Shown: in pieces, positions 1 through 7,561 of the stretch
How the letters are laid out: every line of letters starts with the position of its first letter
Numbering within the stretch: position 1 is the first letter of the stretch
Origin: Novosphingobium sp. Rr 2-17
GTDB lineage: Bacteria > Pseudomonadota > Alphaproteobacteria > Sphingomonadales > Sphingomonadaceae
Direction of reading: 5' to 3'
NCBI RefSeq assembly: GCF_000272475.1
Contig: NZ_AKFJ01000084.1
Coordinates: 124,001 to 188,000, forward strand
DNA: 64,000 nt
Notes under the pieces: generated by a model
Database searches by the model: none
Told to the model about the DNA's origin: nothing
Seen by the model: only the letters and a program-made list of their open reading frames with translations
Position numbers and translations under genes: made by a program

Positions 1-4
1 GCTC

Positions 5-280
5 GTGGCCATCCTCGGCCTTCTTATCTGGTTCATCCAGGTCGTGGTCATCTGCCAGTTCGTCCTTGGCCTGCTGATCGCCTTCAACGTCGTCAACACC
101 AGCAACCAGTTCGTCGCCAGCTTGTGGACGGCGCTCAATGGGTTGCTGGAGCCACTGCTGCGGCCGATCCGGCGGATCATGCCGGACACCGGCGCGATCG
201 ATTTCTCGCCGATGATCTTGTTGCTGGGCCTGGGCGTGCTCAAGATCATCCTCAGCTATGTCGCAGCCGCTTCCTACTGA
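5..280 (+). CDS. YggT family membrane protein (5' end may lie upstream)
   Basis: A 91-residue integral membrane protein of the YggT family. It has two hydrophobic segments (about residues 2-26 and 67-88) separated by a loop with the family's conserved pattern ([21 protein letters not shown], read here as '[17 protein letters not shown]'). The family is about 95-100 residues long, so the GTG at position 5 gives a protein slightly short at the N-terminus; the true start could be before the window. The molecular role of YggT proteins is not firmly established; they are inner-membrane proteins sometimes linked to osmotic stress or to division-site functions. The stop overlaps the longest reading of folD by 23 bp, which suggests co-transcription with it. 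Confidence 0.85.
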   Translation: MAILGLLIWFIQVVVICQFVLGLLIAFNVVNTSNQFVASLWTALNGLLEPLLRPIRRIMPDTGAIDFSPMILLLGLGVLKIILSYVAAASY

Positions 281-1232
281 GATGATCGTGACCGACGCTA
301 CTACTTTGGTTGACAGTCCCTTGAACGACAGCCCCCTGGTCGAAAGCCGCCTGATCGACGGGAAGGCCTTCGCCGAGGGCTTGCGCGGCCGGGTGGCCAA
401 CGCCGCTGCCGCGTTTTCCGACAAGGCAGGGCGCAAGGCCGGTTTGGCTGTCGTCCTCGTTGGCGAAGATCCCGCAAGTCAGGTCTATGTGCGCAGCAAG
501 GGCAAGCAGACCGTGGCGAGCGGTATGGCCAGCTTCGAACACAAGCTGCCTGCCGATGCCACCGAAGCCGAGCTGCTGGCGGTGGTGGAAGCGCTCAACG
601 CCGATCCGGCGGTCGATGGTATCCTCGTCCAGTTGCCGCTGCCGGCACACATCGACGAGCAAGTGGTCATCGCCGCGATCAATCCCGATAAGGACGTGGA
701 CGGCTTCCATGTCGTCAACGTCGGTCGGTTGGCGACGGGCCTTCCAGGCTTCGTTCCCTGCACGCCGCTTGGCTGCCTTATGTTGCTCAAGGACCGGCTC
801 GGCTCGCTGTCCGGCCTCGATGCCGTGGTGATCGGGCGTTCCAACATCGTCGGCAAGCCGATGGCACAATTGCTGCTGGCCGAAAGCTGCACCGTCACCG
901 TGGCGCATAGTCGCACCAAGGATCTGGCCGAGGTCGTACGCCGTGCCGACATCGTGGTCGCTGCCGTCGGTCGGCCCGAGATGGTCAAGGGGGACTGGAT
1001 CAAGCCGGGTGCGACGGTGATCGACGTTGGCATCAACCGCGTTCCCGCAGCCGAAGAAGGCAAGACGCGCCTGGTGGGTGACGTCGATTTCGCCTCCGTC
1101 TCGCAAACGGCAGGAGCGATCACCCCGGTGCCGGGCGGCGTCGGGCCGATGACGATCGCCGTGCTTTTGCGCAACACCATGGTTGCCGCCTACCGCAATG
1201 CCGGCCTCGCCTTCGACGCGGACGCGTTGTGA
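258..1232 (+). CDS. folD: FolD, methylenetetrahydrofolate dehydrogenase / cyclohydrolase
   Basis: Bifunctional cytosolic enzyme of one-carbon metabolism: NADP-dependent oxidation of 5,10-methylene-THF, then hydrolysis to 10-formyl-THF. Family signatures are intact: YVRSKGKQ (Tyr77 and the catalytic Lys81), [23 protein letters not shown], the nucleotide loop [14 protein letters not shown] (about 190-203) and the C-terminal [10 protein letters not shown]. At 324 residues it is about 30 longer than usual; the conserved part begins near residue 30 (LIDGKAFAE). An ATG at 282, two bases after the yggT stop, is a reasonable alternative start and leaves a short low-complexity lead ([12 protein letters not shown]). 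It overlaps the next gene by four bases (GTGA). Confidence 0.95.
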   Translation: MSQPLPTEMIVTDATTLVDSPLNDSPLVESRLIDGKAFAEGLRGRVANAAAAFSDKAGRKAGLAVVLVGEDPASQVYVRSKGKQTVASGMASFEHKLPADATEAELLAVVEALNADPAVDGILVQLPLPAHIDEQVVIAAINPDKDVDGFHVVNVGRLATGLPGFVPCTPLGCLMLLKDRLGSLSGLDAVVIGRSNIVGKPMAQLLLAESCTVTVAHSRTKDLAEVVRRADIVVAAVGRPEMVKGDWIKPGATVIDVGINRVPAAEEGKTRLVGDVDFASVSQTAGAITPVPGGVGPMTIAVLLRNTMVAAYRNAGLAFDADAL

Positions 1233-1981
1233 AGCGGACGGCTGCTGTACTGGCGTTGGTCGCCGCGCTGATGGCGACTGGCGCCGAGGCCAAGCCGCGC
1301 CGCGCTTTGCCGCCGGGTCCAGGCACCGCCAACCCCAGCGTGCTGGTGGCAACCGAGATCGCCTTTGGCCGGATGGCCGCGAAAAAGGGCCAGTGGACTG
1401 CGTTTCGCAAGTTCGCCGATGATACCGGCGTGATGTTCGTGCCGCAGACGGTCCAAGCCAAGGCCTGGCTGAAAGGTCGCAAAAATCCGGCTCGGGCCAT
1501 CACTTGGCAGCCCCATCAGGTCTGGATGAGCTGCGATGGCACGCTCGGCGTAACCAAGGGTGCCTGGCAGCAGTCGGATGGCACCGTTGGTTATTTCACC
1601 ACGGTATGGAAGCGCCAGAAGAACGGCACTTACCGCTGGGTCATGGAACAGGGCGATACGCTACCAAAGCCGTTGGCGCCGCCGGAGATGACGTCCGCCA
1701 AGGTCGGGGCCTGCGTGCAACGTCCGGGTGCCACATCCGTGGGAACCCCGATCGTCGTGACCAGCCTGCCGATGCTGGGTGGGGCTAGCGACGACGGCTC
1801 ATTGGTGTGGTCGGTTCGCGTCGATGCCAAGTGTGGCCGCGTCGTTTCGGTGCGGCTCGACCAGGGCGGCACGCGCGGTCTGGCCGAAGTGTTCAGCGAT
1901 CACGTCGCCCCGCCGCGTTCGCAGGCAGCCACGTCGTCCAAGAGCGGGCAGGGCGTTGCGCCCGTCGCCTGCGCGGCCTGA
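1229..1981 (+). CDS. Secreted NTF2-like (DUF4440/SnoaL-like) hypothetical protein
   Basis: A 250-residue protein with a clear signal peptide (residues 1-21, hydrophobic, ending in the AEA-K processing-like site), so probably periplasmic. Residues 40-150 ([19 protein letters not shown] ... [20 protein letters not shown]) have the look of an NTF2-like fold: an N-terminal helix, a Trp-rich strand set and a G-x-W/F-x-x-V-W strand seen in DUF4440/SnoaL relatives. That assignment is by eye and no catalytic residues are evident. The C-terminal 100 residues ([10 protein letters not shown] onward) are not recognised. The GTG start overlaps the folD stop by four bases, so translation is probably coupled. 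Confidence 0.7.
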   Translation: MKRTAAVLALVAALMATGAEAKPRRALPPGPGTANPSVLVATEIAFGRMAAKKGQWTAFRKFADDTGVMFVPQTVQAKAWLKGRKNPARAITWQPHQVWMSCDGTLGVTKGAWQQSDGTVGYFTTVWKRQKNGTYRWVMEQGDTLPKPLAPPEMTSAKVGACVQRPGATSVGTPIVVTSLPMLGGASDDGSLVWSVRVDAKCGRVVSVRLDQGGTRGLAEVFSDHVAPPRSQAATSSKSGQGVAPVACAA

Positions 1982-1984
1982 CCG

Positions 1985-2617
1985 ATGCTCGCGCTCTTCA
2001 TCTCCGCTTTCGCGACGCTGTTCGTGGTTATCGACCCGCCCGGCTGCGCGCCGATCTATGCCGGCCTTTCCGCCGGGGCGAGCCGGCGGCAGGCCATCAT
2101 CATGGCCGCGCGCGCCTGCACGATCGCGGCGATTATTCTGGTGATCTTCGCCCTGTTCGGCGAAAATCTCCTGGGCGCGCTCCACATCGAACTGGACGCT
2201 TTCCGCATCGCCGGCGGCATCATGCTGTTCATGATCGCGGTGGAGATGGTGTTCGAAAAGCGCACCCAGCGCCGCGAGGAACGGGCTGAGAAGATCAAGG
2301 CGCACAACGCCGAAACCCCGCAAGTCGAGGACGTCTCGGTCTTCCCGATGGCCATGCCGATGATCGCTGGGCCGGGATCGATCGCGACGATGATGCTGCT
2401 GACGTCCCGCGCGAAGGGCAGCGAAGAAACCCTGGTCGTGCTCGCTGCCATGCTTTCGGTCCTGGTCATTGCCTTTGCCGCACTCGCTGCTGCCGGGCCG
2501 TTGATGAAGGTGCTGGGAGACAAAGTGGAGGCCGTCATCACGCGCTTGCTCGGCGTGCTGCTGGCAGCACTTGCCGCGCAATATGTGATCGACGGGATCA
2601 AGGCCTCGCTGCTTTGA
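1985..2617 (+). CDS. MarC family (UPF0056) integral membrane protein
   Basis: A 210-residue inner-membrane protein with about six hydrophobic segments. Family hallmarks are near the N-terminus ([20 protein letters not shown], the 'F-x-x-x-DPPG-x-x-P' pattern) and in the middle ([16 protein letters not shown], the 'P-x-x-x-GPG-x-I' pattern), matching the two inverted halves of MarC proteins. A charged cytosolic loop (about 85-112, [17 protein letters not shown]) lies between them. The family was first tied to multiple antibiotic resistance, but that role was not upheld; transport substrate is unknown. It starts three bases after the preceding stop and is followed directly by a YnfA gene, so the five genes from yggT look like one transcript. 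Confidence 0.9.
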   Translation: MLALFISAFATLFVVIDPPGCAPIYAGLSAGASRRQAIIMAARACTIAAIILVIFALFGENLLGALHIELDAFRIAGGIMLFMIAVEMVFEKRTQRREERAEKIKAHNAETPQVEDVSVFPMAMPMIAGPGSIATMMLLTSRAKGSEETLVVLAAMLSVLVIAFAALAAAGPLMKVLGDKVEAVITRLLGVLLAALAAQYVIDGIKASLL

Positions 2618-2618
2618 T

Positions 2619-2972
2619 GTGGTCAGGACGATCCAAGCAAGTGTGATCCAGGCAGGCGTCATCTACTTAGCCGCCGCACTGGCGGAGATCGCGGGCTGCT
2701 TTTCCTTTTGGGGTTGGCTGCGGCTGGGTAAGCCGGTCTGGTGGATCGGGCCTGGGGTGGTGTCGTTGGCGATCTTCGCTTGGCTGCTGACTTTGGTAGA
2801 TACGGCGCAAGCCGGTCGCGCTTATGCCGCTTATGGCGGCGTTTACATCGTTACCGCGCTGTTCTGGCTGTGGTGGGCGGAGGGCGTGCGCCCGGATCGC
2901 TGGGATATCCTGGGTGCTGCGATCTGCCTGGTGGGCGCCGCAACGATGCTATTCGCTCCTAACCGCACCTAA
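2619..2972 (+). CDS. YnfA family (UPF0060) small membrane protein
   Basis: A small four-TM protein with the YnfA pattern: [19 protein letters not shown] near the N-terminus, [20 protein letters not shown] in the third segment, and a C-terminal [16 protein letters not shown] segment. YnfA proteins belong to the small multidrug resistance-like superfamily, and some have been reported to export cationic compounds; substrate here is unknown. Family members are about 108 residues long, so the GTG at 2643 (109 residues, [15 protein letters not shown]) is a likelier start than the GTG at 2619, which begins one base after the marC stop. It faces the LON-domain gene with only eight bases between the stops. 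Confidence 0.85.
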   Translation: MVRTIQASVIQAGVIYLAAALAEIAGCFSFWGWLRLGKPVWWIGPGVVSLAIFAWLLTLVDTAQAGRAYAAYGGVYIVTALFWLWWAEGVRPDRWDILGAAICLVGAATMLFAPNRT

Positions 2973-2980
2973 GCCGCGCG

Positions 2981-3592
2981 TTATTGCAGTGTTGCGCCGT
3001 CCTCGTCACCGTCCTGGGTGCGGCCAAAGAACTGCATGAGCTGAACCAGCAACTCGCACCGCGCGATAAGGCCGGGCGCCTCCAGCAGGGCCTGTTTGGC
3101 CGCCGAATCGAACGGCGCGATCTGCGAAACGCCGTTGATGAGCGACACATCGTCCAGTCGCGCAACTTGCTCCCAGTCCACCGAATAGCCATGCGCGTCC
3201 GCAAAACGCATCGCCTCGCGCTCGAAACTGGCGCGCTCGACGGCGGCGAGGACCTCATCCGCGTTCTCGTCCAACAGCTCGGCATCCACCTGGCGGAACG
3301 ATGTGGTCACGTTCAATTCGCGCAAGATCCGGAAACGTCGTTCGCCTTCGAGCACGATATTGAAACGACCGTCCTCCAGCGCTTCGACATCGTTGATGCG
3401 ACCCAGGCAGCCGACCGTGTAAAGCGGAGACTCTTCCTCAGGGCGCTGCGGCTGGATCATCCCGATCCGACGATCACGTGCAAGGGCATCGCTCACCATA
3501 TCCCGGTAACGCGGCTCGAAGATGTGGAGCGGCAGATGCAGCCCGGGATAAAGCACAGCCCCGGGGAGGGGAAAGATGGTGATCCGGGCCAA
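2981..3592 (-). CDS. LON peptidase substrate-binding domain protein
   Basis: A stand-alone protein of about 200 residues related to the N-terminal substrate-binding domain of the Lon protease; no ATPase or protease domain follows. Diagnostic sequence is at the N-terminus: ITIFPLPGAVLYPGLHLPLH then IFEPRYRDMVSDAL and RRIGMIQP. Its role is unproven; such proteins are thought to bind unfolded clients or act as adaptors. Conserved sequence starts immediately at the TTG at 3592 (LARITIFPLPG), eight bases after the stop of the thioredoxin gene upstream. An ATG at 3664 is in frame but would add 24 non-conserved residues overlapping that gene, so I chose the TTG. Co-transcription with the thioredoxin/TPR chaperone supports a protein-quality role. 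Confidence 0.85.
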   Translation of the reverse strand: MARITIFPLPGAVLYPGLHLPLHIFEPRYRDMVSDALARDRRIGMIQPQRPEEESPLYTVGCLGRINDVEALEDGRFNIVLEGERRFRILRELNVTTSFRQVDAELLDENADEVLAAVERASFEREAMRFADAHGYSVDWEQVARLDDVSLINGVSQIAPFDSAAKQALLEAPGLIARCELLVQLMQFFGRTQDGDEDGATLQ

Positions 3593-3599
3593 GATCCGT

Positions 3600-4511
3600 T
3601 CAGCCGAACAGAATCGTTGATAGCTTGCGGCGCGTCGCCGAAACCCACGGGTCTTCCAGGCCAACCGCTTCGAAAATCAGCAGGAGCTTTGCCTTGGCCG
3701 CGCCTTCGTTCCACGCCGGATCGGCGGCGACGATGCGTAGCAAGGCCTCCGCCGCCGCGTCCCGTTCGCCAGCGGCGAACGCAGCGCCTGCAAAAGCGAA
3801 TTGCGCTTCGTGATCGGCAGGCCGCTCGGCGGCGGCTGCCCGGAGCGCCGTAAGCTGAGCATCCTCGGGCTTATCTTGCGCCAACACCAGCGCCTTGCGA
3901 GCGCGTTCCAGGTGAGGATCGGCAGCCAACTCGGGATTTAGGCCGTCCAGCACCTGCTGGGCCTCTTCCAGGCGATCAGCGGCCACTAGCGCGCGTACCA
4001 GACCGGATAGGACTTCGACATTGTCAGGCGCCAGATCGAGGATCTGCATGAAGATACCGGCGGCACGCTCCCCATCGCCAGCAGCCAACGCGTCCTCACC
4101 CATCGCGATCAGCGGCGCGAGGTCTGGCGCGGGGGCGACGCCGACCGGCTGTATCGGCAGTTTAGCCAGAAGTTGATCGAGGAGCCCCTTCAATTGCGAT
4201 TCGGTCCGCGCGTTCGTCAGGTCGGCCACCGGCTGGCCCTGAAAAACAGCATAGACCGTGGGTATCGAGCGCACTTGGAACTGTGAGGCGATGAAGGGCT
4301 CCTCATCGACGTTCACCTTGGCCAACACCACGCCCTTGTCAGCGTATTCGGCAGCCACCTTTTCCAGCATGGGCGTGAGCGCCTTGCACGGGCCGCACCA
4401 CTCCGCCCAGAAGTCGAGCACCACAAGTTGGGTCATGGAGGGCTCGGCCACGGCCTTGCGGAAGCGGTCCACTGCTTTCTGCTCGTCGAGGTTGAGACCC
4501 ATGGTGGCCAA
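3600..4511 (-). CDS. Thioredoxin-TPR co-chaperone (CnoX/YbbN-like)
   Basis: A 303-residue cytosolic protein: a thioredoxin domain (about 10-115) followed by TPR-like helical repeats (about 125-300, rich in Ala and Leu). The active site is WCGPC (Cys39, Cys42), so it keeps both redox cysteines, and the cis-proline loop RSIPT is present. This is the architecture of CnoX (YbbN), a holdase that protects clients from oxidation and hands them to GroEL or DnaK. E. coli YbbN lacks the full CXXC motif, whereas alphaproteobacterial relatives often keep it, so a redox-active form is likely here. An ATG three codons downstream (4502) is an alternative start. A LON-domain protein follows in the same operon. 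Confidence 0.9.
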   Translation of the reverse strand: MATMGLNLDEQKAVDRFRKAVAEPSMTQLVVLDFWAEWCGPCKALTPMLEKVAAEYADKGVVLAKVNVDEEPFIASQFQVRSIPTVYAVFQGQPVADLTNARTESQLKGLLDQLLAKLPIQPVGVAPAPDLAPLIAMGEDALAAGDGERAAGIFMQILDLAPDNVEVLSGLVRALVAADRLEEAQQVLDGLNPELAADPHLERARKALVLAQDKPEDAQLTALRAAAAERPADHEAQFAFAGAAFAAGERDAAAEALLRIVAADPAWNEGAAKAKLLLIFEAVGLEDPWVSATRRKLSTILFG

Positions 4512-4657
4512 GTTCGTGCTCCCGTAATCCTGAAGGCATATGCGCGTTTGCCGCCCCTAGATCGGATTTCCGATGCCATTTGTGAAGAGACAATGCGCGA
4601 TTAGCCGTGCCCGGAACTAGCCAACTTGTCTCGCGCATCCTTTTTGCAATTTTTCCC

Positions 4658-4685
4658 TTGCCCACCCCCAAACCCCCTGCTAGTG
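4658..4685 (+). promoter_or_regulatory. Possible promoter for tRNA-Gly
   Basis: TTGCCC (4658-4663) and CTAGTG (4680-4685) are 16 bases apart and end about 53 bases before the mature tRNA. The match to a housekeeping -35/-10 pair is partial; position and the T-rich stretch just upstream are the main support. Confidence 0.3.
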
Positions 4686-4738
4686 GCCCGCCTCACCCGA
4701 GCAGACCGGCCAACGCCGAACTGTTTCGAAACGCCAGA

Positions 4739-4813
4739 GCGGGCGTAGCTCAGTGGTAGAGCACAACCTTGCCAAGGTTGGGGTCGAGGGTTCGAATCCC
4801 TTCGCCCGCTCCA
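4739..4813 (+). tRNA. tRNA-Gly (anticodon GCC), CCA encoded
   Basis: Complete cloverleaf: acceptor stem GCGGGCG (4739-4745) pairs with CGCCCGC (4803-4809), followed by discriminator T and an encoded CCA (4811-4813). The D arm reads GCTCAGTGGTAGAGC; the anticodon stem-loop ACCTTGCCAAGGT carries GCC; the T arm holds GGTTCGAATCCC. The 3' end of a tRNA gene is a common integration site, and decayed mobile-element DNA begins shortly downstream. Confidence 0.97.
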
Positions 4814-5358
4814 GTTTTATTCCTTATATCAATATGTTGCACGGCTTCCCATCCGGGGGGATTTCTGTCGCCGTCACTGGTGGCGACCACCTCGTGTTCA
4901 CGGGCTCGGAACCCGCGAGCGTCGAATTGCCAGCGTAATTGCTCGGATTTCGCATGTGGTAGCTAAATTTCGCCGCTGAGAGCCGATGCCCCTGGGAAAT
5001 CCTTCCCCTGAGCGGTATCCCACCCGTCTCCCGCACCCCCTTCTGCAGGGACGCCCCTGTCGACGTTGACGTCGTGCCGTAAATCCGCGGCTGTGGATTT
5101 ACGTTTTTACTTAGCGGCGGAGATCGGGTCAGCGCGTTCGCCGACCCGGTCGCATTGATTCTAGCTCTCCCCGTCGATGGGGCTGGCGACGCTTCCCTTT
5201 TAGGACCACCACGCCGGGCCACAACGCGCGGCAGGTCGCGCTTACCTCCTCTGCGTTCCGGTCCTGCCGATGCTGCCCGGCTCTGTCGGCGGGCCTGCCG
5301 AGCGCCCCTTCGTCGCCAACCTCATTTCGGGGTGAGTGCGTGTTGAAGGAGAAGTGTG
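4814..5358. other. Non-coding decayed DNA downstream of tRNA-Gly
   Basis: About 545 bases without a convincing gene. Open frames here are short, lack ribosome-binding sites and resemble no family I know. It contains a terminator-like hairpin (5078-5109), a small palindromic stretch (CGACGTTGACGTCG, 5061-5074) and a GC-rich leader running into the ParB fragment. The context suggests it is the left part of a degraded integrated element; I did not find a second copy of the tRNA 3' end in the window that would mark the other boundary. Confidence 0.5.
5078..5109 (+). terminator. Rho-independent-type terminator
   Basis: CGTAAATCC (5078-5086) and GGATTTACG (5095-5103) are perfect inverted arms with an 8-base loop, followed directly by TTTTT. 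It could end transcription from tRNA-Gly or from lost genes of the relic; the stem is A/T-rich compared with its surroundings. Confidence 0.6.
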
Positions 5359-5460
5359 ATGAACGCTGTTACAGCAACCGTTGCTGCCGAGCCTGTGTCG
5401 AGCGTCGAAATCTTCGTGCCGCTCGCCAAGCTCAAGAAGTCCCCGCGCAATGCCCGCAAG
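5359..5460 (+). pseudogene. N-terminal fragment of a plasmid-type ParB partition protein
   Basis: The first 34 codons (ATG 5359, with a GGAG-containing ribosome-binding site about ten bases upstream) read like the start of the large ParB/RepB-type proteins of sphingomonad plasmids and integrative elements; the telling part is VEIFVPLAKLKKSPRNARK, the entry to the ParB nuclease-like domain. The similarity stops abruptly after NARK at 5460, where the sequence switches, in another frame, to a methyltransferase. More than 90% of a normal ParB is missing, so no partition function is possible. Recognition is from memory of the family and not from a search. Confidence 0.65.
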
Positions 5461-5799
5461 GCTATATCGATACCGCGCCCGCAGGCCACTTCGACGGCGC
5501 GACCTGCACACCCTGCGGGGAATTCGCAGCCGCCTGAAGCCCGGTGCGGCGCTTGTCGTTGCCATCACAGCATTCCTGAGGATGGCGACTTCGCACGCTG
5601 GTTCGCGCCGACAGAGGCGTTCTGCGGAGGGTCGGGCGCCGATATTGATCGGGCATTCGCCTCGGCCGCGACCATCGCGCAGCGGCTGCCCTTCCTGTCG
5701 TCCGACGTCGACCAAGCGATCCTCTGCGAGGCAGGCTTTTCCGACGTTGCCCTCTTCTATGCCGGGCTGTCGCTTCGCGGATGCGTCGCCATCGCATAA
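5460..5799 (+). pseudogene. Frameshifted remnant of a class I SAM-dependent methyltransferase
   Basis: Three successive pieces of one methyltransferase appear in three different frames. GYIDTAPAGHFDGATC is read from 5460; LHTLRGIRSRLKPGAALVVA from about 5504; and HHSIPEDGDFARWF through the terminal AGFSDVALFYAGLSLRGCVA to the TAA at 5799. Together they follow the order typical of this family (FDxATC ... RTLREIRRRLKPGAPLVVAHHSFP ... AGFxxVxLFYAAFTFRGWVA). About ten residues (the LLTLHFLPRDE-like stretch) are deleted at the first break, and the N-terminal SAM-binding part is absent, replaced by the ParB fragment. It cannot make a working enzyme. The parent family and its substrate are unknown beyond the SAM fold. 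Confidence 0.65.
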
Positions 5800-5916
5800 T
5801 CCTTACCCGCACGTAGCTTCTGGCCTTGTCTGTGGCGACATGCGGGGGACTTTGGGCTCGAATATCGCGCTGGGCTGTTACGGGCTCGTGGCCCGTTCAG
5901 CAGAAGATTACGAGAC

Positions 5917-6060
5917 ATGGCTATGGCCGGCACCTTCACCGCCAACTCCACTGGCGTCATCAAGACGCTCACCCTCAATGACAAGGCAACCCTTCGCCCG
6001 GTCGAGAAGGAAGGGCGTCGCTATCACCGTAGGTTCCGCGCTTATTCAGCGCCGCCTTAA
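5917..6060 (+). pseudogene. Truncated DUF736-like protein
   Basis: A 47-codon frame whose first 30 residues (AGTFTANSTGVIKTLTLNDK, then ATLRPVEKE) match the start of DUF736 proteins, which usually run to about 100 residues and sit beside ParB-like and replication genes on plasmids and integrative elements of alphaproteobacteria. After VEKEG the match ends and the frame closes at TAA 6058-6060. A second ATG is at 5923. Loss of the second half suggests a dead gene, although a short peptide could still be made. DUF736 has no known function. Confidence 0.6.
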
Positions 6061-6246
6061 TCTCGTTCGCAGTCAGCTGCCCATGCTGTTCCCCACACTG
6101 AGGGGCCACGCCTCCCCACATCACCCCCACCCTTTAGCGTGATTTTTGGGCAACAGACAACGATCAGCGGCGGTCTACTGCGACCCGATTACCGCAGAAA
6201 TCCGCGCCTTTCGGCGGTTGGCTATGAATACTAATGAGTGAGTAAA

Positions 6247-6337
6247 TGGCGGAGCGGGAGGGATTCGAACCCTCGATACGCTTTTGGCGTATACTCACTT
6301 TCCAGGCGAGCGCCTTCGACCACTCGGCCACCGCTCC
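6247..6337 (-). tRNA. tRNA-Ser (anticodon GGA), CCA encoded
   Basis: Read on the minus strand: acceptor GGAGCGG (6337-6331) pairs with CCGCTCC (6257-6251), then discriminator G and an encoded CCA (6249-6247). The anticodon loop CTGGAAA carries GGA, there is a long variable arm (GTATACGCC...GCGTAT) as expected for a class II serine tRNA, and the T arm contains GGTTCGAATCC. Confidence 0.97.
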
Positions 6338-6414
6338 GCATGCACTGGTAAGGCGGGCGCACTAGCGTGGGCTGAGGGGTTTCGCAAGCGGCGTGGTGAT
6401 GGCAATATCGTTCC

Positions 6415-7431
6415 ATGTTCAAAACTCTGATCGGCCTTGCCGCAGCTTCGCTATTTTCCCTTCCGGTATTGGCCCAGGGTGCCTCGCCCCCGTCTCAGAT
6501 GAAAACTTCGTCTCAGACGAAGATTCCGCCGCTGTCGCTGACGCCCAACGCGGTTGTGGCGGCGGCTCCGGCTTCGGAATGGAGGCGGATCGCACCTGCG
6601 GATCTGGTGGTGATGGATCTGGCGCCCGATGGTGAGGGGCGGCCCCGGCGAGTGGTAATCCAGCTCATGCCGGCGCCGTTCTCGCAAGGGTGGGTCGGCA
6701 ATATCCGCAAGCTCGTGGCGGCGCATTGGTTCGATGGGGTCGCTGTGGTGCGGGTGCAAGACAACTACGTCGTGCAATGGGGCGACCCGGATGGTGAGAC
6801 GCCGGGCAAGGCCAAGCCGCTGCCTCCGGGACTAAGGCTCGTTCCTGAAAGTGAATATACCGCGCCGCTGGGTGCGGAACGGACAGTGATGCGCACTACT
6901 AAGGCTGCTTCCGAAGTGGATGCTTCCGTCAGGCGTTTGCTCAACCCGGACGCTTACGCCCGGGGCAGCGTGGCGATGGTTCGAGGAGGGTGGCCCGTCG
7001 CGATGAACCTCAAACAAGTCTGGCCGCTGCACTGCTACGGTATGGTGGGCGTTGGACGCAATAATTCGCCGGACACGGGAACGGGTGCGGAACTGTACAC
7101 CGTGATCGGGCAGGCGCCGCGCCAGTTGGACCGCAACATCGCATTGGTCGGGCGGATTATTGCGGGAATGGAGCACTTGTCCTCGCTGCCGCGCGGGACG
7201 GGTGAGCTTGGTTTCTACAAAACCGCACAAGAGCGAACGCCGATCATCTCGGTGCGGATGGGTGACGCGGTGCAAGGCTTGCCCGGCTACGAGTACTTGT
7301 CCAGCGAGAGCGCCAGCTTTGCCGCCTATGTCGGCAAGCGTTCTAACCGTAAGGATGCGTTTTACATCCAGCCGGCGGGCGGGGTTGACGTTTGCAACGT
7401 GCCGGTGCCGATCCGCGAGGTGAAACCTTGA
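6415..7431 (+). CDS. Periplasmic cyclophilin-type peptidylprolyl isomerase
   Basis: A 338-residue protein with a signal peptide (MFKTLIGLAAASLFSLPVLAQ), so exported. The cyclophilin-like core begins at about residue 60 (VVIQLMPAPFSQGWVGNIRK, the region where cyclophilins have their first strand and '...HVxNFxxL' helix) and continues with HWFDGVAVVRVQDNYVVQWG, the equivalent of 'FDGxxFHRVIxxFMIQGGD'. The typical catalytic Arg is kept in VVRVQ, while the FMxQGG element is altered. An insertion (GDPDGETPGKAKPLP) follows, as in other alphaproteobacterial 'peptidylprolyl isomerase' paralogues of this length. Function as an active isomerase is probable but not certain. Flanked by a tRNA and a convergent mechanosensitive channel gene. 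Confidence 0.8.
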   Translation: MFKTLIGLAAASLFSLPVLAQGASPPSQMKTSSQTKIPPLSLTPNAVVAAAPASEWRRIAPADLVVMDLAPDGEGRPRRVVIQLMPAPFSQGWVGNIRKLVAAHWFDGVAVVRVQDNYVVQWGDPDGETPGKAKPLPPGLRLVPESEYTAPLGAERTVMRTTKAASEVDASVRRLLNPDAYARGSVAMVRGGWPVAMNLKQVWPLHCYGMVGVGRNNSPDTGTGAELYTVIGQAPRQLDRNIALVGRIIAGMEHLSSLPRGTGELGFYKTAQERTPIISVRMGDAVQGLPGYEYLSSESASFAAYVGKRSNRKDAFYIQPAGGVDVCNVPVPIREVKP

Positions 7432-7561
7432 CCCAAACGCTCATGCATCTTGGCCGGCTCTGGTGCTGGATGCGCGCGTTGAGAGAGTTGCAGCGGCTTG
7501 GTCCAGGCGTCGCCCTGACAGACCAACGACCGGACCATCCGCAGACCATCGCGATCAGTGG

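Noticed and set aside
252-1352. Long minus-strand open frame opposite folD
   Set aside because: Composition follows the antisense of a high-GC gene (Arg, His, Gln-rich), with no family resemblance or ribosome-binding site; folD on the plus strand is certain.
4753-4938. Frame beginning within tRNA-Gly
   Set aside because: It reads through a structural RNA and into decayed DNA, with no similarity or ribosome-binding site.
4739-6337. Attachment-site direct repeat of the tRNA-Gly 3' end flanking the relic
   Set aside because: Sequence near tRNA-Ser shares only T-arm bases common to all tRNAs, so no true att pair could be shown.
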